DNA of 63,296 bases, taken from NCBI GenBank assembly GCA_026390135.1, contig JAPLGN010000037.1, positions 1 to 63,296 on the forward strand, in the 5' to 3' direction. The translations under genes were made by a program, and so were the position numbers. The notes below the pieces were generated by a model. It was not told the origin of the DNA. It searched no databases and worked only from the letters and a program-made list of their open reading frames with translations. This DNA comes from Campylobacterales bacterium (GTDB lineage Bacteria; Campylobacterota; Campylobacteria; Campylobacterales; Sulfurimonadaceae). Shown in pieces: positions 35,273 to 43,393 of the stretch (its first letter is position 1; each line of letters begins with the position of its first letter).

Positions 35273-37885
35273 ATGACTTTTGAAGAGGAAATATTCTTGA
35301 AAAATATAAAAAAAACCGACACTGTTACGTCACAGAATGCAGAGCAACCTCTGAAAAACACCTCTTTCCCTATCATCGGAATCGGTGCTTCTGCGGGTGG
35401 ATTAGCGGCGTTTGAATCCTTTTTTTCAAATATGCCCATGGGCCTGCATCCCGATTGTTCCTTTGTATTGATTCAGCATCTCTCACCTGATCATAAAAGT
35501 ATCCTCTCTGAGATCATCGGTCGCTATACGATAATGCACGTTTTCGAGGCCGAGGACGGGATGATTGTACAGCCAAATTGCGTCTATGTCATCCCTCCAA
35601 ACCATGATATTGCACTGATGAATGGAACGTTACAGTTGTTGGAACCTACTCAAGCACGAGGTCAGCGTCTTCCCATCGATTTCTTTTTTCGTTCTTTAGC
35701 AGTGGATTTGCATGAGCATTCAATCGGTATTATCCTCTCAGGCACTGGCAGTGACGGCAAGCAAGGGATAATGGCGATCAAAAAAGAAGGCGGGATGGTA
35801 ATGGTGCAGAACATCGATTCTGCCCAATTTGACGGAATGCCGACAAGTGCCATTTCTACGGGTTTAGTCGATTATGAATTGTTGCCTGAAGAGATGGCTC
35901 CAGTGCTTATGGACTATATCACACGCTCATGGGGGACTCTTTCACCTATTCCAATCCCTGCCATCCTCCCCAAGCACGAAAATAGCCTGCAAAAGATTTT
36001 TTGTCTCCTTCGTGATCAGACAGGACATGATTTTTCACACTACAAACCCAGCAGCATTGATCGCCGTATTACTCGGCGTATGACGATTCATCAGATTGAT
36101 GATATAGAAGAGTATGTCAAATATCTGTTAATTTTACCTGCTGAAATAGACGCTTTATTTCGCGATTTGTTGATCGGGGTGACCAATTTCTTTCGCGACC
36201 CCAAAGCTTTTGAAGTATTGGAAAAGAGAGTCATCCCCAAACTCTTCGAGGGGAAAACTGCTAATCGTGCTATTCGCGTTTGGTCGTGCGGTTGTTCCAG
36301 CGGTGAAGAGCCGTATTCTTTGGCTATTTTATTGCAAGAGCGAATTGAGGAACTTCAAATACCTTATCTTGTACAAATCTTTGCCACCGATATCGATACC
36401 AGGGCTATTGCTACTGGCCGTGCAGGACTCTATCCTATTAGCATTGCCGCCGATATCGCTCCTCAACGGCTTGAGAAATTTTTTACCCTGGAACCGGATG
36501 GAAAGCACTACCGTATTGCTAAAAAGATTCGCGACATGATCATCTTTTCAGAGCAAGACGTGATCAAAGATCCCCCTTTTTCCAATCTTGATCTGATCAG
36601 TTGCCGAAATCTGCTGATCTATATGGGTTCTGTATTGCAAAAAAAAGTTATCCCCTTGTTCCATTATGCTCTCAATGATAGAGGCGTACTGTTTTTAGGA
36701 ACTTCTGAGGGGATTGGTGAGTTTAATAATCTCTTTAGCTGTTTGGATGAAAAATCAAAACTGTATACATGCAATGAAGCTCTCAAACACGAACGACGCG
36801 GATTTATAAATAATGTTATTCCCATCATCCCCCCTGTATACAAAGGAACTCACGTGTCACCAAAATCATCCATTATCGATAACACTCTGCCTCAACACAA
36901 TCCTACCGGCGTACTGGTAAGCGCCAATGGTGATATGCTGTATTTGTATGGAGATGCGAACTTTCCTCTAAATATTGGTGAAATACCCGTCAATACCGTG
37001 GATGGGATACAGCTCGTCAACGAAGAGCTGCAATCAACCAATGAAGAGTTACAATCAACCAACGAAGAACTCGAAACCTCCAAAGAAGAGATGCAGTCGC
37101 TCAACGAAGAACTCTCCACAGTCAACGCTGAACTGCAAACGAAAGTAATAGCATTATCACAAGCCAACAATGACATGAATAATCTTCTCTCAGGTACCGG
37201 TATTGCAACGCTGTTTGTAGATCAAAATCTTTGCATTTTGCGCTATACCCCCTCGGCCAGTCTCCTCATCAACCTTATTCCAAGTGATATCGGTCGACCC
37301 GTCGGACACATAACATCCACTTTGAGCGGATATCACTCTCTGCAATCAGATATACAAACCGTACTAGAGACACTGATTCCAAAAGAGATCAAAGTATACA
37401 CAACGACAGGTCGGTGGTACATGATGCACATTATCCCCTACCGAACCCTTGAAAACATTGTAAAAGGTGCAGTTATCACCTTTGTCGATATTACCGAAAT
37501 CATGAAAGCACAAGAATCCTTGCGTCATATGGCAACCATTGTCCGTGATGCGTACGATGCTATCACGGTACAGGATTTACAGGGAAATATCATCGCATGG
37601 AACCGAAGTGCCGTACGCATGTACGGATGGAGTGAAGCAGAAGCCATAATGATGAATATACGTGCTCGAATTCCCGAAGAGATTCGAGCAAACGAATTAG
37701 AAAAGATATATCAGCTCAGCCATGACGAAATCCTAAAACCCTATCTCGCACAACGACTTTGCAAAGACGGCACGATCAAAGAGGCTTGGATTACGGCAAC
37801 TGCATTGGTCGATGATAATGGCAAGATGTATGCGATCACGACAACGGAACGCCTAAATGAATCATCCGACGGTTCTATCAAATGA
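35273..37885 (+). CDS. CheB-CheR fusion protein with C-terminal PAS domains
   Basis: A roughly 870-aa signalling protein. The CheB methylesterase domain (first about 200 residues) keeps the Ser/His/Asp triad (GIGASAGGLAAF, IQHLSPDH, GTGSDGKQG). The CheR methyltransferase follows (TNFFRDP, SCGCSSGEEPYSLA, FATDIDTRAI, LISCRNLLIYM). A heptad coiled coil of repeated ELQSTNEELQS comes next, then two PAS domains. It could link glutamyl modification to sensing. The frame extends upstream to 35174 through a repeat element, so I start at 35273; a TTG at 35297 with GAGG 8 nt upstream is also good. It overlaps the next gene by 4 bp. Confidence 0.85.
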   Translation: MTFEEEIFLKNIKKTDTVTSQNAEQPLKNTSFPIIGIGASAGGLAAFESFFSNMPMGLHPDCSFVLIQHLSPDHKSILSEIIGRYTIMHVFEAEDGMIVQPNCVYVIPPNHDIALMNGTLQLLEPTQARGQRLPIDFFFRSLAVDLHEHSIGIILSGTGSDGKQGIMAIKKEGGMVMVQNIDSAQFDGMPTSAISTGLVDYELLPEEMAPVLMDYITRSWGTLSPIPIPAILPKHENSLQKIFCLLRDQTGHDFSHYKPSSIDRRITRRMTIHQIDDIEEYVKYLLILPAEIDALFRDLLIGVTNFFRDPKAFEVLEKRVIPKLFEGKTANRAIRVWSCGCSSGEEPYSLAILLQERIEELQIPYLVQIFATDIDTRAIATGRAGLYPISIAADIAPQRLEKFFTLEPDGKHYRIAKKIRDMIIFSEQDVIKDPPFSNLDLISCRNLLIYMGSVLQKKVIPLFHYALNDRGVLFLGTSEGIGEFNNLFSCLDEKSKLYTCNEALKHERRGFINNVIPIIPPVYKGTHVSPKSSIIDNTLPQHNPTGVLVSANGDMLYLYGDANFPLNIGEIPVNTVDGIQLVNEELQSTNEELQSTNEELETSKEEMQSLNEELSTVNAELQTKVIALSQANNDMNNLLSGTGIATLFVDQNLCILRYTPSASLLINLIPSDIGRPVGHITSTLSGYHSLQSDIQTVLETLIPKEIKVYTTTGRWYMMHIIPYRTLENIVKGAVITFVDITEIMKAQESLRHMATIVRDAYDAITVQDLQGNIIAWNRSAVRMYGWSEAEAIMMNIRARIPEEIRANELEKIYQLSHDEILKPYLAQRLCKDGTIKEAWITATALVDDNGKMYAITTTERLNESSDGSIK

Positions 37886-39285
37886 AACGTAAAAAAAGTA
37901 AAATAGATCTCAAAAAGGAAGAGACTCAGGCGCAAATTTTACGTGAAAAAGCTGAACTCTTGACACCTGAGAATATCCCTGTTTTCACCAAAGATCTTTC
38001 ACCTGAAAAGATGCAGGACCTATTACAAGAATTTCACATTCATCAAATCGAGCTTGAGATGCAAAATGAGGAATTGCGCCACAGACAAGCTGAACTTGCC
38101 GCGGAAAAAGAACGCTATTTCGACATCTATGAGCTGGCACCGGTAGGATATTTTACGCTTAATCAAGAGGGTGAGATTCTCCAAGTGAACCTCACAGCCA
38201 CCATCTTGCTCGGCACCCCGAAAAGTTCTCTTATCCATTATTCGCTAGAGAAATTTATCCTCAATAAAGATAAAGATATCTTCTATTTTCACCGTAAAAA
38301 GCTCCTTTCAACTCGTCAGACACAATCGTGCGAGGTACGGATGGTGAAGAGCGATGGGTCACAATTTTGGGCGCAATTAGACTCACAACATTCAAAAAAT
38401 GGTAAGAACGGATTAGTCTTAAATGTTGTGCTTCACGATATCACCCAGCGTAAAAATGCACAAAGAGACCTAGCCATTGCCGCCATTGCCTTCGAATGCC
38501 AAAATGGAGTCCTTATTACTGATCCCAAGGGAATCATACTGCGTGTCAACAAATCCTTTACACGGATAACAGGCTACACTGCACAAGAGGCCATAGGTCA
38601 ATCCGTTTCGATTCTGAAATCAGACCGTTATCCTGAATCGTTTTTTGCTCGTCTGTGGTCAAAATTAAATCAGAATGAAAGATGGCAGGGTGAGATATGG
38701 AATAAACGTAAAAATGGGGAAAATTATGCTGAGCTTTTAAGCATTACAGCCGTAAGAAGTGAAGGAGCTGAAGTAACCCATTATGTCGGTAATTTTTCGG
38801 ACATCACCGAAGACAAAGAAGCTGAAGCCACCATTCAGCTTCTCGCCTACTATGACTCCCTCACAGGATTGCCTAATCGTCGCTTATTGCAAGACAGGAT
38901 TACTCAAGCCATCGGTGCTTCAGCTCGAAGTGGGGAATATGGCGCTGTCCTTTTTGTCGATGTGGACCATTTTAATACACTTAACGACACTTGCGGTCAC
39001 AGTGTGGGCGATTTATTGCTCGTAGATATTGCACAGCGCCTACGCGCCAATGTCCGTCAGTCCGATACCGTAGGACGTCACGGAGAGGATGAATTCGTTA
39101 TCCTGTTAGACAATCTAAGCAGCGAGATGACAGAAGCTGCTACTATGGCACAACAGCTGAGAGAAAAACTGCTCGAGGCAATGAAAAAACCTTTTAATCT
39201 CAATGGCGTAGAATACCATTGTAAGATTGGTGTCGAAATAAACTTACTGAGCAAAGATAATACGACCAAAGATTTTCTCAGATAG
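37882..39285 (+). CDS. PAS-PAS-GGDEF protein, degenerate and C-terminally truncated
   Basis: A 467-aa protein with a long N-terminal coiled region (QIELEMQNEELRHRQAEL), a PAS (about 75-195), a second PAS/PAC (about 205-310) and a GGDEF domain (from LAYYDSLTGLPNRRLLQDRI). The active-site loop is HGEDEF rather than GGDEF. The domain stops at KIGVEINLLSKDN, before its last helix, and no EAL domain follows. It overlaps the convergent peptidase gene by 8 bp. It is probably inactive as a cyclase, perhaps a c-di-GMP or protein-binding partner of the CheB-CheR protein. Confidence 0.8.
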   Translation: MKRKKSKIDLKKEETQAQILREKAELLTPENIPVFTKDLSPEKMQDLLQEFHIHQIELEMQNEELRHRQAELAAEKERYFDIYELAPVGYFTLNQEGEILQVNLTATILLGTPKSSLIHYSLEKFILNKDKDIFYFHRKKLLSTRQTQSCEVRMVKSDGSQFWAQLDSQHSKNGKNGLVLNVVLHDITQRKNAQRDLAIAAIAFECQNGVLITDPKGIILRVNKSFTRITGYTAQEAIGQSVSILKSDRYPESFFARLWSKLNQNERWQGEIWNKRKNGENYAELLSITAVRSEGAEVTHYVGNFSDITEDKEAEATIQLLAYYDSLTGLPNRRLLQDRITQAIGASARSGEYGAVLFVDVDHFNTLNDTCGHSVGDLLLVDIAQRLRANVRQSDTVGRHGEDEFVILLDNLSSEMTEAATMAQQLREKLLEAMKKPFNLNGVEYHCKIGVEINLLSKDNTTKDFLR

Positions 39286-39838
39286 GAGGAGTTTTTGAAG
39301 AAGGATCAAGACTAGTAGGATATTTAAACGTGTCAATAATTTCTTGGAGCGTACTCGCCGTCTCTTTGGAAATGATCTCGACCTCACAGCTTTTGAGATA
39401 GTTTATAATCGCTCCAATATAGCTATCAAACAGACGGGTAAGCTCTGGACTTAGTCCCATACGAAACGAAATAGTTGCAGGGACAATTCCTAATACGTTT
39501 GATTTTGGAAGCGGTTTTCCCATCAGCTCGATCATGTCCAGACACTGCATAACCCCCACTTCATGCGCACCGCCGCTGTTAAGTCCATACCCGCTAAGCT
39601 CGTAGGACGGAATATTGTAGATACTCCCTGGAGTGTCGTCGAGATTGATCGTATCGAGAATAATGATATGATCGTTCTCCAAAAAAAGATTGAGAAGATT
39701 AATTCCCTCGACTCCTCCGTCGATGATCGAAACGTGATGACTCAATGTATAATTAGCACGCAAGTACGCTGCCGCATAGATAGCGATTCCGTCATCTTCT
39801 TCGAGCACATTTCCGACACCTAGAATAACAATCGACAT
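39278..39838 (-). CDS. Hydrogenase maturation peptidase (HyaD/HybD family)
   Basis: Removes the C-terminal tail of the Ni-loaded large subunit. The 186-aa protein has the family opening VILGVGNVLEEDDGIAIY, ILDTINLDD and GGAHEVGV, giving candidate metal ligands Asp16, Asp62 and His92. It is the better preserved of two adjacent peptidases and is the likely processor of HydB, whose sequence has a tail after DPCIACAVH. It lies 3 bp after the second peptidase and is the last gene of the minus-strand hydrogenase accessory run. Confidence 0.85.
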   Translation of the reverse strand: MSIVILGVGNVLEEDDGIAIYAAAYLRANYTLSHHVSIIDGGVEGINLLNLFLENDHIIILDTINLDDTPGSIYNIPSYELSGYGLNSGGAHEVGVMQCLDMIELMGKPLPKSNVLGIVPATISFRMGLSPELTRLFDSYIGAIINYLKSCEVEIISKETASTLQEIIDTFKYPTSLDPSSKTPPI

Positions 39839-39841
39839 AGA

Positions 39842-40399
39842 TTAAAATCCTTTACCGTGTTCGATACTGGGGTTGGCAAACTGATCGAGTATCTCATCCA
39901 ATTCCATTATCTCCTCTTTACGGATACTGTTGATCCCGCTTTTTGCCAGTTCACTCACAATAACATCGATATACTCCAGCCATTTTTCGCGCAAGGCAGG
40001 AGTGACCCCAACATGAACGCTGATAATGTCTTCAGGGACAATACTCACCATCGTCGTTTGCGCACAATGGTTTGCCATCGAACAAATTTGGAGCATTTCG
40101 GTAATTTCCACTTCATTGGCGGTTTTTTTAATCCCTTGGTTGGCAATGAGTTCGTCACCGCTGAGGACATCGATACTTCCTACGATTTTACCATCATCAG
40201 AACTGGTATTGACGATCAACACAACCTCATATTCTTGCAACAAAGGCATCAAACCAAACCCAAGCGTCCCCCCATCGACAATATCCAATGCAGGTTCAAA
40301 CGTAAAATTTTCTTTGAGGTATTTACCCGCATAAAGCCCAATCCCCTCATCCATAAAAAATGCGTTCCCTGATCCTATCAATGCAACTTTAGCGTTCAT
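39842..40399 (-). CDS. Second hydrogenase-peptidase paralog with altered metal ligands
   Basis: A 185-aa relative of the peptidase next door. It keeps IGSGNAFFMDEGIGLY (Glu18), but the Asp of the second ligand motif is Asn (LIVNTSSDD, Asn64). The region corresponding to the His motif reads KTANEVEI (Asn95). Two of three expected nickel-sensing ligands therefore appear to be lost. It may be an inactive partner or a binding protein. It precedes the active paralog by 3 bp. Confidence 0.75.
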   Translation of the reverse strand: MNAKVALIGSGNAFFMDEGIGLYAGKYLKENFTFEPALDIVDGGTLGFGLMPLLQEYEVVLIVNTSSDDGKIVGSIDVLSGDELIANQGIKKTANEVEITEMLQICSMANHCAQTTMVSIVPEDIISVHVGVTPALREKWLEYIDVIVSELAKSGINSIRKEEIMELDEILDQFANPSIEHGKGF

Positions 40400-40488
40400 T
40401 TTTTTCCTTTATCATCTGAATTTTTATAACGTTTTGTGTATATTGTGCTATAATGCTTTTACAATTCGCCTTCGGGCACACCCACTTT

Positions 40489-40932
40489 TTAAGTGGGGCC
40501 AATCAAGCCCTTTATCTTTTCCTGAATCATTTTAAAGTTTTCTTTGTCAACTATTCCAATTCTATTCATTAATCGTTTAATACTAAAAACTTTTACTTGA
40601 AGTATCATAGCAGATGATTTAACGATACCCTTAGATTCATAGTTGTACTCAAATGTATGAAAGTAATCGTCATGTTTTGCAGTCGTAGTGGTAGGTACTC
40701 CTAAAAATAAATCATGCGTAAGCTTTCGGATAATGATAACAGGTCGTGTAAAATTCTCACCTTTGCCATATTCTTCTGAACCTATATTTTGCCCGATCTT
40801 AACCCAAAAAAGTTCTCTTGGTTTGATACCTACTTTTCTATCGCTTGACTCTGTAAGTTTTTTGTTTTCGTTCCATTCATCAAATCGTTTGCTCATTTTT
40901 GATTTAGCCTCGTTTATCTTTTTCTTTTTCAC
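40489..40932 (-). CDS. PemK/MazF-like toxin
   Basis: A 147-aa protein with a basic, Lys-rich N terminus and a MazF-type core (GEEYGKGENFTRPVIIIRKL-like stretch, LFLGVPTTT, then VKSSAMILQVKVFSIKRLMNRIG). The family cuts mRNA. No antitoxin gene is visible upstream or downstream, so it is either orphaned or an antitoxin is unannotated. The gene is AT-richer than its neighbours and sits between hypF and the peptidases, suggesting insertion into the operon. A hairpin (CCCACTTTTTAAGTGGG) overlaps its stop. Confidence 0.7.
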   Translation of the reverse strand: MKKKKINEAKSKMSKRFDEWNENKKLTESSDRKVGIKPRELFWVKIGQNIGSEEYGKGENFTRPVIIIRKLTHDLFLGVPTTTTAKHDDYFHTFEYNYESKGIVKSSAMILQVKVFSIKRLMNRIGIVDKENFKMIQEKIKGLIGPT

Positions 40933-41037
40933 TCATAGTATCCACTTTCTATAATTTAACAAATCTAAACTATTTTATTTTAACTAAAAATAATATTTAT
41001 TTTGCTGAAATCTAATCAGATTTTCCTCACTTATCTA

Positions 41038-43266
41038 TCAACAATTATTATTCAAAGCATAGTATAGCTGCCCCAATGCAATCGATCCGTCATTAATCGG
41101 AGTTTGCTGTTGCGCGTAAAACCGACCATTTCCAAAACGTCGGTAAAGGTGGGACATGAGTGCATGGTTTTGAAAGACCCCGCCTCCGATAGCGATTGGT
41201 AATTCAGGATATAGAGTAACAAAGTAGCGCATCATTGCCTCAACCGTAGCAATGAATCGGCTGGCAATGATTCGTTTTGCATCACTTTGAGTGCTTAACG
41301 CGACTATTTGCTCGACCATCGGAGATAAAACAACTTCCCGGTCTGTCACGGTAAAATCAAAAGATTCCGTAATCGAATCATCCACAAAACTTTCCATAAT
41401 CATTCCCCCCTGCCCCTCATAGTCAAGCGTTTGGATAAATCCGCCCAACGAGGCTACTGCATCAAACAGCCGACCCATCGAACTGCTCAACGGAGAATTA
41501 AGTTTTTTAGTCCACATGTGGTGAAGCTGACGGATTTCATACTCTAAAAAGGCTTCGGTTACGGGTGACTTCAATACCAATACTTCATCGAGGCTATAAC
41601 TCTCAAACAACAGCGACAGCGCAATACGGCGAGGTTCTTTAATCGCTTTGTCACCTCCTAGAAGGGCAAACGGTTTTAAAAATCCGATCCGTTTAAACCC
41701 GTGCGTATCGGCGATCATCACCTCTCCCCCCCAAAGTTTTCCATCGTCGCCGTATCCCGTACCGTCAAACGCAAAGCCCAGCACTTTTTCATCCAAACCA
41801 TATTCTCCCATACAAGCAAGTATATGCGCGTAGTGGTGTTGGATTCCGTAATGCTCTTTTTTTTGCGCTTGGGCATAGCGTGTTGAGGAGTAATGCGGGT
41901 GCAAATCGGTAATCAGAAGTGTTGGTTCAGACTCGTAAAACCGTTTAAACGTTTGAATCGTCTTTTCAAAATAGCCATCGGCTTCAATGCTTCCCAAATC
42001 ACCGATATGCCCGCTCAATACCATGTTTTTCCGTACTCCGAGGGCTATTGCACTTTTTTGGTGTGCTCCGAGGGCTAAAATATTTTTCTCAATGGAGTTT
42101 GTCAAAAGAAGCGTATGCGGTGCAAATCCACGCCCCATACGTAACATAACAACGCGTCCTTGTGCGATTTGAATTACGGAGTCATCGAGCGCATTGACGA
42201 TGGTGCGATTATGACTCAAAATCCCGTCCACAACATTTCCCAGTCTGTGGACAATCTCATCGGTTCTGACGATGATGGGCTCATCACTGATGTTGGCACT
42301 AGTGGCAATCAACGGAAAATCGATAGCCTCAAACAACAGTCGATGAAGGGGGGTATAGGGTAAAAATACTCCCAATCGGTCAATCGAAGGGGCTACAAAT
42401 TTAGAAAGCTTTGTCCCGCTTTTGGCACGGACGATCACAATCGGTTTGATGGCTCCGGTAATATGAGCTCTCTCTTCCTCATTGATCACGGCATACTCTT
42501 TGAGTTGTTCAAATGAGCGGAACATCACGGCTAAGGGTTTGGCTTTTCGGTGTTTACGACGGCGCAATTCACTCACGGCGGTATCGGAAGTCGCATCACA
42601 CATCAGATGAAATCCCCCAAGCCCTTTTAACGCGATGATTTTTCCTGCTTTGAGCATTTCGACCGCTAATTTTATAGGGTCACCCTCTATCTCTAACCCT
42701 TTGTTATCCAAAAACGTCAACGTCGGTCCGCAATCAAGACAGCTGATCGGTTCGGCATGGTAACGGCGCGAGGTCGGATCAGTATATTCAGCATGACAGG
42801 CATCACACATTGTAAACTGTTTCATCGACGTTCGGACACGGTCATACGGGGGGATTTGAAGGATAGTGTAACGAGGACCGCAATCGGTGCAGTTGATAAA
42901 AGGATAGTGGTATCGGCGGTTAGAGGGGTCATCCATCTCGGCTTCACACGCAGGACAAAGGGCAGAATCGAGAGGAATGGCTACGCTCCCAACTCCCAAA
43001 GTGCTCTCTCGGATTTCAAAATCAGCATAACCGCAGACTTCATGCTCAACAATTTCCATCGAATCGATACGGGCACGTTTGGGAAGATTTTCACGTATAG
43101 CCTTGATAAACGCCTCAGAGTTTAGTCCTTCAGCTTCGATAACGACTCCATCAGCAGTGTTGATGACAAAACCCACAATCCCGTGAGTCTTGGCTTCACG
43201 GTAAACAAAAGGGCGAAACCCGACCCCTTGCACTAAACCTTTGATCGTAATTTTATAACTGATCAT
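41038..43266 (-). CDS. hypF: Carbamoyltransferase HypF
   Basis: Makes carbamoyl-adenylate from carbamoyl phosphate and transfers it to HypE, starting CN ligand synthesis. The 742-aa protein has an acylphosphatase domain (KGLVQGVGFRPFVY), two zinc fingers (CPACEAEMDDPSNRRYHYPF and the following CTDCG; CDACHAEYTDPTSRRYHAEP and CLDCG), a YrdC-like domain (KGLGGFHLMCDAT, RRRKHRKAKPLAVM) and a Kae1-like domain (HHYAHILACM, AFDGTGYG, GGGVFQNHAL). The start at 43266 is taken because GGAG lies upstream and the acylphosphatase motif then starts correctly. It follows its degenerate paralog by 128 bp. Confidence 0.95.
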   Translation of the reverse strand: MISYKITIKGLVQGVGFRPFVYREAKTHGIVGFVINTADGVVIEAEGLNSEAFIKAIRENLPKRARIDSMEIVEHEVCGYADFEIRESTLGVGSVAIPLDSALCPACEAEMDDPSNRRYHYPFINCTDCGPRYTILQIPPYDRVRTSMKQFTMCDACHAEYTDPTSRRYHAEPISCLDCGPTLTFLDNKGLEIEGDPIKLAVEMLKAGKIIALKGLGGFHLMCDATSDTAVSELRRRKHRKAKPLAVMFRSFEQLKEYAVINEEERAHITGAIKPIVIVRAKSGTKLSKFVAPSIDRLGVFLPYTPLHRLLFEAIDFPLIATSANISDEPIIVRTDEIVHRLGNVVDGILSHNRTIVNALDDSVIQIAQGRVVMLRMGRGFAPHTLLLTNSIEKNILALGAHQKSAIALGVRKNMVLSGHIGDLGSIEADGYFEKTIQTFKRFYESEPTLLITDLHPHYSSTRYAQAQKKEHYGIQHHYAHILACMGEYGLDEKVLGFAFDGTGYGDDGKLWGGEVMIADTHGFKRIGFLKPFALLGGDKAIKEPRRIALSLLFESYSLDEVLVLKSPVTEAFLEYEIRQLHHMWTKKLNSPLSSSMGRLFDAVASLGGFIQTLDYEGQGGMIMESFVDDSITESFDFTVTDREVVLSPMVEQIVALSTQSDAKRIIASRFIATVEAMMRYFVTLYPELPIAIGGGVFQNHALMSHLYRRFGNGRFYAQQQTPINDGSIALGQLYYALNNNC

Positions 43267-43393
43267 AAATAGTTCTTCTCCCGTATCGTGAGCGATACGG
43301 GTAGCTTTAGGGGGTTGTAGGGACATTTGTCCCTGCCACTTTGCGGGCTCAGTGTGCCCCTTGGGTATTGCTCGGAAAGTGTGTAACGTTAGT

